A stretch of DNA of 64,000 bases from Macrocystis pyrifera. Its lineage: Eukaryota; Sar; Phaeophyceae; Laminariales; Laminariaceae. Shown here one piece after another: positions 10,321-22,410 of this stretch. The first letter of the stretch is position 1, and each line of letters begins with the position of its first letter. Made by a program: the position numbers and the translations under genes. The DNA lies in NCBI GenBank assembly GCA_031763025.1, contig JASSKH010000020.1, forward strand, positions 5,115,756-5,179,755, read 5' to 3'. Below the pieces are notes generated by a model. It made no database searches, was not told the DNA's origin, and saw only the letters and a program-made list of their open reading frames with translations.

Positions 10321-13300
10321 GAGGACGTACAGCATCCTTTCTTTGTTTTTCGTAGCTCCGTGCCATACCGTTTTTCCGACTAGCTACTGGAGGCGATCTT
10401 CCTGAAACTTTCGTCCACGTACATGATACTGACGAGTAACTATTAATACCATAAACAACTATTAATTTTTGGTATTGGTACCGTAATACGAATTGCACCC
10501 CTTTGCTCGAACGTATACCATTTTTACGTTAGTATGGCGGTAGATCAAACACATAACTCTGACTGCGATGCAGTTGCTTATTTAGTAGCACTCGATACTG
10601 CTGGGCATTGTAGTCGCGCTACCGACCATTTATCATGACAATAGGCTCAACTATTGCTCATTTTTCAACAATCCCCGTGATGGAAGTCGCGTCTGCAAAA
10701 ACATATTTTGTCACAAACTAAGCTAGTGGTGGTAGAAATTCCTACCCTGTTGCCCCGTGTTTTCCTGTCGCGATAGGCGTGCTCATCAACCCATTCGGAA
10801 GCGAGGGGGCGCCGCGTTACCGCTACGACGATTGTTGCAAATAAATGAATAAACGAGTGTACTCCACATATACTAACAATAACAACGGCTCTCTACACGT
10901 TCACATTGGGTGAAGCTCGAACTTGAAGGTTTCACGCATTTTGAGAAGGTCGATACCGTGGAGGAGATATACCACGATTACAAGTTTCTCTTGCAACAGA
11001 CGGTACTAGCACGATCGCTTGTTGCCAAGGCCGAACATTGTAGAACCGGGCACGTTTGACGCGGGTCCCTTCTTCTCGAAACTGAACCAAACTCAGAGAA
11101 CAAGGAGTCAAGATTTTCCGCGTCTCGCCATTGAGCCACTGCATCCCTGACTTGGCCCCTGTCCTCTCTTTCAAAACTAGTCGTTGACCGGGCATCGATA
11201 CCAGCTACGGGTCTGCTTGTTGGCATTGCCACTGTTGTTGCCTAAAACGTGCCTTCCTTCACCCCGATGGCCTCTTGCGAACATACCAGACAAGTATCTT
11301 TAAACGCCATAAAGAATAATCTCTGGAGATACCGTTTCACGAGCAAACTCAGGCATAAACAAGGTAAACCCGGAAAGTGTACAGTCCATGTTGTGTTTCT
11401 TTTCAAGCGTGTCAGTACAAGTTCCGACACGCACAAGCCCAACGCCCCAACGGGTAGGGTGGACCGAAGCTGGACAGTGTCCGGTGCGAAGGCCTCATAG
11501 CCTAGGTGTTCCTTAGTGGGCGAGCTCGCGCGGTCCCCACACTAACAGCAGGAGACGACTGTCCTTGGTGGCTATCTCCATCGGACCTGCTCTTCTCGGG
11601 GGTCAGGTCAGGTCAACGTGTGCCCAAACGCCAGCATCACCAGCAGATTGTTCTGATGATTTAACGGAAACTATGGGTTACATTGACACAAGAGACGAAA
11701 TAAAAAGGTGGAGGTGTGATTAGTTTAAGATTTATATCTATCAATCCGCCGGAAGATACAAAAATATATGTAGATAAACATATCATCGTCAAGACCGAGT
11801 CGCATGACAACCCCGTGTGTAACCGACGAAAAGATGTCAGCCATTTATTCACGACTGCTGTTTGCGAAACATTTTATGCGTTCGTGGGAGATTCCGTCCG
11901 AGGGGACTGACGCGTTCAGAGTGAGAATGGAATCCCGAATCGGGGTAGGGTTGAGTTGCCATAAAACAAACCTGAAGGCTTGGTTCGTGAGCCGCGGCGA
12001 CTCACGCAGTCATTGTTTGACTTACGATACTTTCTCGTGGTATCCGAACCCCGTCCCCTCCTATCCTTCCCCTGCGTAGCTACACCGACAATCGATGCAG
12101 AGTTGATGTTGTCTTCGAGGTACCACACCTCGTCGGTGGCGAAGGGCGCGGATCCTTCGGTTGCTGTCAAGTCGAAGCATCTGTCCAGTTCAGGAAGGCG
12201 TTGAAGCCTCTTGCTTTACACTAGGTCCTTCGCTGTCGTTCAAACTACTTTGCCGGAACAAAACAGTGTGGGGAAACGCTTTCCGTGGGCGTCTGCCGAG
12301 TACCGACTTCATGTAGCGTGTGTTGATGAATGTTTACCCCATTGCGTTGAACACGAAATTGGTCACTGACCGTATTAAGGTCTCCACGGAGACCCTCACG
12401 TGCCCAAGAAAGGGATTGTGTCGTCACTCACCCAGTATATCCCTTGGAAAATTAAATCAATAATACACGTTTGTCAGGCGGAGATAACATATTTCGTGTC
12501 CGCTTGGGGATAGGGTAGAATGAAAATCAAAACTTCACGACTCGAGCTACATACGTAGCGTGGATAACCTACTTTCGACAAAAGAGGGACACGATATATT
12601 GAGATAGGAACGAGCGAAATATATATGCATATACGTACCCGATATACGCTATATCCTTCAAGATGAGTTTTTGCGTTTGTACCTCCGAGGCCCGCGACGC
12701 GTGCTACGATGAGGGGAGCACATGTGGTTTTTCGTTTCTTGTTTTGTTTGCGGGGTTACGCAATAAAAAAACTGCCCATTATCATAACTCACGTTTGTTG
12801 TCGACCGCAGTTTTCGAACAACAACAACGATAGACCGAGTTTGAGAGTCCTTTGAGTTTCTCAAACAAATCATTCGGGCGTTGTATAAGAGTTCTGTATG
12901 TCAGTAGCCTCATAAAGGAAAAAAAAACTACCTCTTCTTACCGCGGTGGCACACGTCCCACGGCGTCCTCTTCGCAATCTGAAACATGGGTGGTGTTGTG
13001 GGTTGCGAACCACAGTATATTATGTATGTTGTGCACCGAACAACACGGCAGTGACATTGCCGGTCGTGTGCGCCTGTCAAGAGGTTTTCAGAGTTTATGT
13101 TGGGCTGTCCACAGCAGGAATACACAGCAGTAGCTCCTTGTGCTAGGAACAAGAGGAATATATGTGATGGTGCATGAAATCATTCTACGATGCCGTTGGC
13201 GTGACTACTGGGTATAATATTACATACGAGGGCAACGTGCGGTAACACGGGAACTGGAAAGTGAGTAGATGCCGTGGTAGGCACTTGTAAACTTGACCCG

Positions 13301-16100
13301 GCAGGAAATCTTGACCCGTTAGGCCAAACAAATGTGTGGTCGAGGCGTTCTCCGATGGAGGTATCACCTTATTGGAAAAAAGCTTTCTGGGCCACTACGA
13401 CATCCTCACCTGGCGCCAATTGAAGGGGGGGTACCGTACAACCAGAGTTCGTGGGGATGTCTGAGAGTAATTGACGGCGCGCGCCCCGAAAATCGTAAGC
13501 ATCGATGGTATTCCTACCTCTGTCCGTGTTGAACTCCGCATTCTATTTTGGGGGACATAGGAGCCTCAGGCAATATAGGGTAAATCTCTGGCGTCGAACG
13601 CTTCACTCGTAGAAGATATACGTAACTGCCGAAACAAAGTATGCCATCAGTTTGACGGCCTGTTAGCTATTCGATAGCATGTATGTGAGTCTTCGTCCTA
13701 TATCTTGGACGAAGTATATAGAGAGCAAGCGCGCGGTTGTATTGCGTGGCTTCCTCAAAATAGTACGCGCTGCAATGACGGTCTTACTCCGTCTTATCCC
13801 TGCAATCAGTGCTAACGGCTACAGATGCAGCCAAATGAGAGAGGAGTACAAAGTCCGTCTACGGATCCACGTTCCGTAATCTCCGATGTCCCACGTCCTA
13901 CGGTTTTATACCAGTCGATGGCTACTGCTCTTGAAGTGAGACAGTCATTTACCTGCCACATGTACTCGATTGCACGAGAAAACGTTCATTGACGAGCACG
14001 AGCGTTGGTTAACTCATTGACTTGTTGGGTGAAACGATTTGGTTAATCGCAAGAGAGAAAGCGAGGAACCGAAGCCAACCACCTCTGTCTTGAGGCAAGC
14101 TGAAACTTTATTCTTCCAAGCACTTTTTGCAAACGATCGAATCGACATGAACTACGGACTTCACTTTATCCTCCAGATGAGTTATCCTTGTCTTCGGGCT
14201 GGAGATTATCTGACGATCACATCCCCTAATGCGTGTGAAACAGATCGACGGAAGACGCACTTTGGGCCCCCATGTTTTCGTGTCTGATCAGATTTTAAGA
14301 ACTAAGCCGAAAATCTTTTTGTTTGCTGTTGAAAACTTTTGGTTGACCTGGTTCGAGATATTGTTTCCCGTACGACGTCGGTGCTGTTCGTGAAAGACTG
14401 GCTTGTAGTCTACGGCAAAACATGTCACTGTTTTAAGACGACAACATTGACAAGACGTATTCGGGGCTCCAACCCATAAAAAAACGAGAGTTTTCATGCT
14501 GCAGTACCTTACAACCATTCAATAGCAATTTCTAAGCGGCGCTGCATTTCATGACGAAGTCCAAACAATATACTTGAGGTACAGGTAAACCAACCTTACT
14601 CTGAGGTTCCTCACCTGGGGGGGGTCTATTTCCCGGTGACAGCCTAAACCTTCTCCATAAACAATATTTAGGTGCTGCTAGCTGAACAAATCGCACGGCC
14701 TGCTCGAAGGTATCGTAACGCTATTACCGCAAAAGGAGAACGGACCCCAATGATTTTGGAATATAGAGCTCCAACATTATTCGTTTTTTAGCCACAACGT
14801 GCCCGTGCCGCTACAGTAGCACGCATCTCCATCTAACCCGAATATAGCGTCGGCCATGTCGGCCTGTACCTCTGGTCTCTTTTCTCATTTTGGCACTTTT
14901 CAAGTTGCTTGGATAACTATTTAAGGTAAATACACGAATATCAATGCCGCGGACGGCTGGTTGTCGTAGTGGAACATCGGCCGAACATGAAAGATGTGGG
15001 CCATTTTCCTCTTGCAGGCTGCGTTTCCTTGCTGTCTAGGGTATCCAACATCTGTTTTGTCGCTGCGCGTCACGTCAGCCTTCCGGGTCTCAGCGATGAC
15101 AAGCGCATGTCACCGGGACGCGTGCAGAGGCAGGGGTGCTATGATGTAATACATTTCGAGGCCCCTCTGGTCAGAAGCTCTACACAGCTCACCTCTTAAA
15201 TGACCCCAAGATAACATATGGAAATACAGTGGTTGGTGGACAAACACATGGCCTCGGCATCCCAAACCCGTAAAATGGTGGTATTCTTAGCGATATAGGA
15301 AGGCCATTTTAAACATTACATCAGGACAGCAGTCCTCGCAAGACTCATGCTGTGGTGGGGAGGATGCCCACCTTTCGTTAGCCTCTCTAGTAAGCTGAGG
15401 AACTCTACGCTTCGTCCCGTAACATAATTTATCTACGCAAAGTCATACGCGCTTCACACACAACAAATCCAACAACACACCTACTATGTACCAGGTATAC
15501 AGCGTTAAAATAATTTCTGGGGCCCGGTAAGTAGTTTCGAGGAGGTTAACGCCTCACCCGAAGCGCAAATTCTACTACGAGTGTTCGCGCGATCATGCTA
15601 TATGTATGAGCTTGTCCTTACCTACACATATTACCGTGTAGAAAACGTCGCCACAAACAACCAGTAATCGCTCACACGGAGGGATTCGACCGTTCTAAAC
15701 TTTCTGAGCTTGTTCGTGCATGCCCTACCGTGGAATGAATGGCGACAGCGATGCAAATTCTATTTTCCACGTGGGTCGCAAGACCCGGGTTTCCTTCTCT
15801 GTTTGTTCTCGCCCCAACTTTGTTATTTCGATTTTTTTCTACCCTTTGAAAGACCTTCCTTACTTCATGTGCTTATGAATCTGTCCCGTACTTTTTTCGT
15901 CACCATTACAAGGGGCGTAACCCGCGATCATCATTTCCGCCATTGTGTCGCTCGCACGATTGAGTTGCAGTATACCTGTTTATCAATTAATACATACCAC
16001 GCTACAGAGAAGCTGCTTCCTGCTATTAATAACAGTGATGATTTTGGTTATTTGGCCTTTCTGTATTGTTGACGCTGTTTTTGTCACGTACGTATAGAAT
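10321..16100. other. No gene recognised
   Basis: About 5.8 kb of AT-leaning sequence with only short open frames on both strands. No repeats shared with the rest of the window were noticed. Confidence 0.45.
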
Positions 16101-16109
16101 TCTGAAGTA

Positions 16110-16790
16110 GTTTGTATAGCATATCAAAGTTGTAGTTGCAGTGTTAGTAGTAGCCCATTGTATTGAGTGCATGCTGCTTCCCTATTAACGCCTGTCGAAT
16201 AGCAGTATAGTACTACCGGTACTATAAGTAGTAGCAATAGTCGTCATCGTTGTAGTCTCCGCTATTTTAGCTATCGTTGCCGTTTACATGCTGTTCTTCT
16301 ACCTGGCGAAGAGCAGTAGTAGGTGCCCTCAATGTATATAATACGTTCCCTGTACGTTTACAAATATTGAGAGTAGTCGTGGTACTAGGTACTGCTGTAG
16401 TGTAGTATTTACCCTTGCTGCTTCTCTACCTGTACTGCATCTACGTACTACTGGCAGTGGTGTATAGTGTCACAAAGTATAGTAGTCATGCCCCACCCAT
16501 GTTACCACGTGGTGACTTGACCTCTCCGTTACCATGACGTTGTCTGTATTGTATGAGCGATTGAGCATGCTCTAGCTGTGGTACTTAGTAGCATAGTTGA
16601 TAGTCAGTAGTCGTAGTAGTAGTACCGGTAGCATTTCTCAGAGCGCATGCCCCTTCTACCTATATTGCATCTGCGTAGTAGTGGTAGTGGTGTATAGTAA
16701 CAGTATAGTAGTCAATCCATGGTATCGCGTGCATGCAAGGTAGTAGTAATTGCTACAGAAGGAATAGTACTCAGTTCCTGCTGACTACTG
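16110..16790. repeat. Degenerate GTA/TAG-rich trinucleotide region
   Basis: Clusters of GTAGTAGTA, AGTAGTAG and TAGTAC with frequent interruptions run through about 680 bases upstream of the gene at 17046. Two blocks resemble each other: TGCTTCTCTACCTGTACTGC near 16420 and CCTTCTACCTATATTGCATC near 16650, each followed by TACGTACTACTGG- or TGCGTAGTAGTGG-like sequence and GTGGTGTATAGT. This points to an old duplication. It is simple-sequence derived. Confidence 0.6.
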
Positions 16791-17045
16791 AAATATTAAT
16801 AGTACTGTTTCCTTCGAGCAATACAATAACCCATGGCTCGGGTTTCCGCCAAGAACAGCTATACGTGTGTTATCTGTGACTCCCTTTTCGCCTTGCGACG
16901 CCCCCAGTATTTCACGTTACCTAACTCCCGAAGGGGAACCTTGTATATGTGTTCTATTCGATATTCACGTCAAATCTGAACTTCGACGTTGTTTATTTTG
17001 GCAGTTTTACACATCAACGTGTTCGAGTGACGCGTCACGGAAAGG

Positions 17046-17270
17046 ATGGTGGCGGAGGTGACAGCGATCGTTGCTTCGTCAGGAATCGTGCAAACCGTTG
17101 CACAGTCGACTGGTCTCGTGGCTAGGACTGGAGTGCTTCAGACGAGGCAATGGATGGATCGGAGGCGAGGGCTGAAACTGCTCAAGAAACTTCCGACGAG
17201 TCTAAAAGCACTCGTGTTTGGCGACGACATGACACCGGAACTATTGGCTGCCCTCTCTCTGGGGGGTTAG
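17046..17270 (+). CDS. N-terminal segment of an unrecognised ~670-residue protein (frame break at its end)
   Basis: Starts with ATG at 17046 and encodes 74 residues: an Ala/Val/Thr-rich start, a basic patch (RRRGLKLLKK) and an amphipathic end (MTPELLAALSLGG). The frame closes at a TAG directly after a run of six G (17261-17266). The next frame is open from 17233 and continues smoothly as a helical-looking HELATLALLMTIEWE. One G fewer would join the two. I therefore read this as the start of the same gene as 17233-18236, not a separate small protein. The open points are whether the break is a sequencing error, a mutation or a programmed +1 shift. Confidence 0.55.
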   Translation: MVAEVTAIVASSGIVQTVAQSTGLVARTGVLQTRQWMDRRRGLKLLKKLPTSLKALVFGDDMTPELLAALSLGG

Positions 17271-18236
17271 ACCGGGACACGAGCTCGCCACCTTAGCGTT
17301 ACTGATGACGATCGAATGGGAAACGTTGCACACGCTTGAACCTTGTCACAACGGCCTGCCTGAGTCTCACCTGTATCATATTTTGGGGGAGGAAGCCATA
17401 CCACCGCTGCCAACGGACCCGGCGGTCCCCTCCACCCGGATGGACGGCGACCTCCACGAGGTGAACCTTCTGGATCGCCCTGGCGCCAGGAAAATGCGTT
17501 TGCACACATGGTCCACGCAGACGAGGGAATCCCTGGATGAAAACGCGTTTCTTGTCGTCGTCGGCTACGTTACCAGTCCAGATGGGGTGGTTGTTTGTGG
17601 TTCCACGGATGGCCGTTTCTATTACTGCGAGAATAGTTTTGGGTGCCTGCACTGCTCCTCCTCCGTGGACACGTGCCCAAGGGGTGAACGGGCTGTTGAC
17701 AGGACGTGCACGAACTTCCTTTCGCGGGTGTTCACAGTGACCCCAGGTGTCCTTCACTCGTACCCTGAGTTGTTTCGCCTGTGCCGGCTAGCGGGATTCA
17801 GGGCCGTAGGGGTTAGGGAATTATTGGGCTTATCTGAGGTGGCACAGTCCTTGGGCCTTCACTTTGCGGAGGAGATTACTGGGGGTAGTCGCGAGGATTT
17901 GCTGTCGCTGAAACACCTGCGGAGCGTGCACCACCGTTTAAGTAGTGACCGGGAAGCGCTCCAGATGCCGAAATTTATGTTTGAGTTGGTTTGTCGTGCA
18001 GGTGCAACCCTTTCACTGCGCGATCGTGCGTACGAGCGCACGCGGTTTGGGTCGACACGAGAAGCCACTGCTGTGTATGTGGGGAATATCCAGACCCTAG
18101 CTGGAAGCACTGGCAACGTGGGCGTCCGCGCCACTGAGTCGACGCGCTCATGCCTAATAAAGAGCTGTGTGGTGGGGGCATTTGGGCTGGAACAATCGTT
18201 TGCGATTTTTCCAAAGTTCAGCACTTACCGGTGAAC
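17233..18236 (+). CDS. Middle segment of the unrecognised protein
   Basis: Open from 17233; its first ATG is at 17305 (309 residues from there). The protein is rich in Cys, Arg and Gly, with a cluster CENSFGCLHCSSSVDTC about 110 residues in that could bind a metal. No membrane segment or signal peptide is visible. It ends at a TGA at 18234-18236, overlapping the next frame by about 95 bases. In the overlap a run of five G (18175-18179) is the natural crossover point: one extra G would carry this frame into the next. The sequence is GC-richer than the flanks and intron-free over 1 kb. I know of no family it belongs to. Confidence 0.65.
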
Positions 18237-19064
18237 ATTGACGTCTCTCCAGGATGCACGGCCATATATTTTCCGGGTTTGAATATGACGGTGGCGTTTC
18301 CTGATGGATCTGCGACAGACGTGGGGGTGAGGAGAGCGTTCAGGCCAGCTTGCCCGTTCACGTCCGAGCTTTCCGAAACATTCGGCATTCTCGTGGACTT
18401 AGCACCCAGGATAGGGAAGGGTAGATTGCGAAAGATAGCTCTCGCGCTAGGTAAGGACTTGGCGGCTGACCCTTCTTTGGTCTTGGACCCCGTGACGGAG
18501 AATGTGGTGCGGTCTTTCGCAACGAGTGTAGACGAAACGCCCGCTCAACACTCGTTGATCACCTTACTGCAATCGTCAAGCTTGGGCGAGGGGCGTCTCC
18601 ACCGTGAGGCGGCCTTGGCGGGAGTCCTATGTCAGCTAGGGCTGAATTTCGCAGTGGCTGGTGGCGCTGACATGCGCTGCTTCTTCCACTGTTGTCACGA
18701 GGCGGGGTGGGGAACTCCGAGAGGTAATGCCGGCGTGGTGTTGGTTGATTGTAAAATCGACATTTCCGGCTGTCGTTTGTACACATCAGTGCGCGGGGTT
18801 TTCGTGGGGAGACGAGGGATCACAGGGGATAGGTACTACGGCAGGCTCGTAGGCCCGGGCCTGGACGGCCGTCGTTTTGACATCCATCAGGGAGGCAATT
18901 ACCACCTCGAACCAACCGACGAGGAAGTAGATTGCTTTCCCTACGCGATGCCGTTTGGTGGCAAGTGTTACGTTGGCAGCTGTCGCACATCTTTGAGGCA
19001 ACTTGATGACGGTTTGAGTTCGTCGATAGCGGACGCCAAAGTGGTGGATGTTGGTGAGCGGTAG
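18138..19064 (+). CDS. C-terminal segment of the unrecognised protein
   Basis: Open from 18138 to a TAG at 19062-19064; the first ATG is at 18150 (304 residues). It could start independently there, but the preceding frame runs into it without loss of protein character, so continuity is more likely. It contains a Cys/His group (CFFHCCHEAGW), a basic stretch GRLRKIALALGK and a Gly-rich C-terminal half with CFPYAMPFGGKCYVGSC. No known motif was recognised. If joined, the three frames give roughly 670 residues. Alternatives are two overlapping genes or a recent pseudogene. Confidence 0.65.
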   Translation, partial: VDALMPNKELCGGGIWAGTIVCDFSKVQHLPVNIDVSPGCTAIYFPGLNMTVAFPDGSATDVGVRRAFRPACPFTSELSETFGILVDLAPRIGKGRLRKIALALGKDLAADPSLVLDPVTENVVRSFATSVDETPAQHSLITLLQSSSLGEGRLHREAALAGVLCQLGLNFAVAGGADMRCFFHCCHEAGWGTPRGNAGVVLVDCKIDISGCRLYTSVRGVFVGRRGITGDRYYGRLVGPGLDGRRFDIHQGGNYHLEPTDEEVDCFPYAMPFGGKCYVGSCRTSLRQLDDGLSSSIADAKVVDVGER

Positions 19065-19980
19065 CATGGTCTTGCTAGTCCTGGTGTAATACGTGATGCT
19101 CCTGGTAAACAGCAACAATGCAATGACGACATGGAGATGTGGACGGGGGGCTGAAATCCCCCCGCTAAGTTTAAGCAAGGGCGTACGCCGAGCGTGCACA
19201 ACGTGGGGCCACCGTCGGGGTACGTTGCTGTGGTAGTCTGCACCCGCGTATGTAACCATTGCCAGGGTTGGTGACGGCGGTGGTGATGCTCAAGTTGTGA
19301 AAGACCGTGTGTTTCTTCATTGATACATGCGTGCATGTAAGTTTGCACGACGTATACTATACGGTATATAACGCTTGGTACAGTCGTGACCGCGGCGTCA
19401 AACATATGTGCGAGCAGCTCAACCTTTGGTTTCACCGATTATTCTGAGCTTGAACCAGAAATATGGGCAATGTCAGACAATTTTGGGATAGCAACGCTTC
19501 CGGTCGGGCGATGTACAAATTTATACCCGTCGTACCTTATCGGCGTGCACGATGTTGGGTCGCAACGTACCCTGGTCGGGAACCATATCGATGGGCACGT
19601 TAGATTCGTCGTGAGAGATGCGCGCTGTCGATGATATGGTCATGCAACACGTCACAACTGTCGTAATCGTGTATATTACCTCCTGTATGAATGATAGATT
19701 ACCCGAATTGCACACAAAGACGGTAAACACGCACCCGTTCTGTTCCTCTCTACACCGCCATTAGGGTTGTAAACCCACCACAGGTCCAACTCTACCTTTG
19801 ACTCGATGTCTACCTTACCACTGCCGTTCGACTCGTACCACATCCAAAAACCGGGCGAAAAAAAAGCTGGGATTGCATGAGCGATGCATGTGTTGAGGTA
19901 TAATTTCTGCCAAGATAGATGGCGGAGGTGGCATTGAAATATCTGTGAATGTTGCTTGTGAAGAAGAAAATATATTGTTT
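19065..19980. other. No gene recognised
   Basis: Minus-strand open frames here are shadows of the upstream gene or short. Nothing identifiable. Confidence 0.5.
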
Positions 19981-19989
19981 TCATAGAAG

Positions 19990-20400
19990 TGCTTACGTGT
20001 CCATTTCGACGAAATTGATGCCAGAGATCAGGAAAACAGCAAAAATGGATCAGAGAAGAAAAAAGTGAAGAGAGGAGAGGAGAGTAGTACATGAGTTTGG
20101 GCGTGGCCGACACTCGATCATTTCGGGAGAATATCCATGTTGCGGGCAGGTGTATTCTACCATAGCCCGTACTGTTTGTTCTTTGCAGGGTTCTCTACAA
20201 TGTTTTAGCAACTTTCGACACGTAGGTATTTGTGATGCGTGTGATATAAAATGGATCATACTACGAGTAATACACACTCGTACCGTACCCGCCTGTTGTG
20301 GTTACCCGAATATCCAAACTAAGGCACCCGTACAATTGTATCCGTGCGTAGTGATTGCGCATGAAACAAACTACGTTGGGCGCCAACTTCCATCTATCTG
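19990..20400 (+). repeat. Dispersed repeat, second copy at 26480-26790
   Basis: Same order of landmarks as 26480-26790 on the same strand: GAGAAG-rich block, GGGCGTGGCCGACWCT, CATNTTGCGGG, ATTCTACCATAGC versus ACTTTACTATAGC, CATACTACGAGTAA and ACTCGTAC. The copies have diverged considerably. The element type is unknown. Confidence 0.6.
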
Positions 20401-20590
20401 CTAATACGCCCGTGTAATGGAAGTCGGTACCGAGAGTAACGCTTACGGTGTGGAAACCGGATACCCGGATAATCAAAACGCAAAATACTGCTACAGTAAT
20501 ACGCCCCCGTAATTGAAGTCAGTAGCGAGAGTAACGCTTAAGGTGTGGAAAGCCGATACTCGGATATCCAAAACACAAAATAGAACCTGG
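20401..20590 (+). repeat. Tandem duplication, period about 95 bp
   Basis: AATACGCCC at 20403 and 20498 both lead into GAAGTC-GTA-CGAGAGTAACGCTTA-GGTGTGGAAA. Two diverged units sit at the end of the preceding dispersed repeat. Confidence 0.8.
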
Positions 20591-21760
20591 TAAATCACGT
20601 TCAGGCCTGAGCGATGAAAAGGCCAATGTGGATTGACAGTAAACACTAAGTGAACGGGACACGTGCGATAATGGCGGCAATATGGTTGTTCTCATGTAAG
20701 AAACGTTACTCGTGGTTGTGGATGGCCACTGAGTCTTAACCTGCGACGAAGAGCGTACAGGACTATCTGCTATACTTGCGACGCGCCCCGATCAACATAT
20801 TTCTACGATACAGTAGTAGCACTATGAAAATAGTACGGAGACTTTCAGGACGATAAAAAGTTGATGGGTGTATACCCCGGCGCTAAATTCGTTGCATGAC
20901 GACGTAACCGTACGTATCAACGCACGATTATCTAGCAATGAACAATAGAGAGTTCAAGAGGCGTTTGAGCAAACTGGGTGTGTGTCCAGTGTCCCAGTGT
21001 CACGAGCGTACGTACGTGTCTTGTATAAATCGTACAGGATACTACCTGGTTTACGCAATGTCCACGAAGAAATAAATTCTGTATGAATACCGGCGATATA
21101 TACCTTCAAAAAGGAGGGTCAACCCGACTGTCGGGTGTTCGACGTGCATCCTGAATTAATTGCTACGAATAGAGCAACATGAAATCGAAGGAGTCGAAAA
21201 ATTGTGGACGATCGTCCAGAATCGCGGGAAAAGGTGTAAAATTCAGTTTTGTGCATGTACGTACTATCTCGAAAGAAGTCTACAAGTACATAGAGGATGG
21301 CAACAGGCTACGATGTGCTCAGTTCTATCACAAAATATACTCGTAGACCCTTGTAAAGGTATTGGTTTTACTAGTAAGTTGTATCCTGGAAAATAATGCG
21401 CCAGCAAGTGTCTGCTGTACGCATATTTTCCCCCCTGTGGATCCTACTGTGGAACAACAAACAAATCGACAAAAGAAAAGGAAACAAAATGGTGGACGTA
21501 CACCATACTGAAATACTAATGTGGCTTCGCCGTGGCGGGCCGACGTCCGCACGCGGCTCCGCACATGCCTGTGATGGCTAAGGGCATACTGGCATGCAAC
21601 TCGAGACTGTTAGTCCAACAGTACTGCTAAGGGGTGAATTAAAAAAAACAATTTGGAGTGAAGAGAAGAAAAACGCTGCAAGCACGAGACAAGCAAACAT
21701 TGCCACCAGCCAGCCGGACGAACAAGGCATTACCCGTTCGAATACAACTGCAAGCAGCAC
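20591..21760. other. No gene recognised
   Basis: Only short open frames, with no shared repeats noted. Confidence 0.5.
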
Positions 21761-22099
21761 TACAAAGTGCTACGTACGAGACGCTCGGCGTCCATACTGT
21801 GTACTGCCTGTACAGAGAGATACAGAGCAACTAGTTGTGCAGCAGTTGATCGAGTCAATCGACAGTGCGAAGCGTCGGCGACTACGTTGGTGCAGCAAGC
21901 TCAGCAGCACAATAGCGTACACGTACATATCATACGAAACCTACGCTGGCACGAGATCTCCGCCGAGATGCCATAGAAATGTGAATTGCGAGACGGTACT
22001 CGTACAGCTTCCGAAGCGGATGAATCCGTCTTTCGGCCTTAAGATGCGGAGATTCATCACCAAGAGGAGTTGACTTGCACAATAACCATGCTCACATGG

Positions 22100-22410
22100 G
22101 GGTCAGCAGCGAAACATGTCACAGACAAAGCAGCAGCACTAGCCGCAGAACAAAACAGCAAACAGCAGGACATACAAAGTAGTAGCACCAGGGCACAGGA
22201 TGAACAGCGGCACCAGCAGCAGCAGTAGCTCATCATGCACGTCAGAGCCGGTGGGGGGCGAGGAGGAAAGGCACAAATATTATATCTCTGGCCTTCCTAC
22301 TCCGACAGGGGGCCTGCGTGAGCAGCAGGAACAGCAACTGCAGATTAATACAGCAGCAGCCCCTAGCAGCAGCAGCAGCAGAGCAGCAGCAGAGTAGCGG
22401 TAGTAGCAGC
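22100..22410 (+). repeat. CAG-rich trinucleotide patch
   Basis: Interrupted CAG/GCAGCA runs. Similar patches lie at 22915-22945 and 23730-23850, and appear as CTG on the inverted arm (62290-62410, 63215-63310, 63960-64000). They are an integral, repeated part of the complex element rather than independent microsatellites. Confidence 0.75.

Noticed and set aside
18150-18234. Two independent overlapping genes in the 17-19 kb locus
   Set aside because: Not excluded, but protein character continues across the overlap and a G-run offers a simple join, so a single gene is preferred.
18786-19435. Minus-strand frames of more than 150 codons
   Set aside because: Shadows of the 18138-19064 coding segment extended into its downstream flank.
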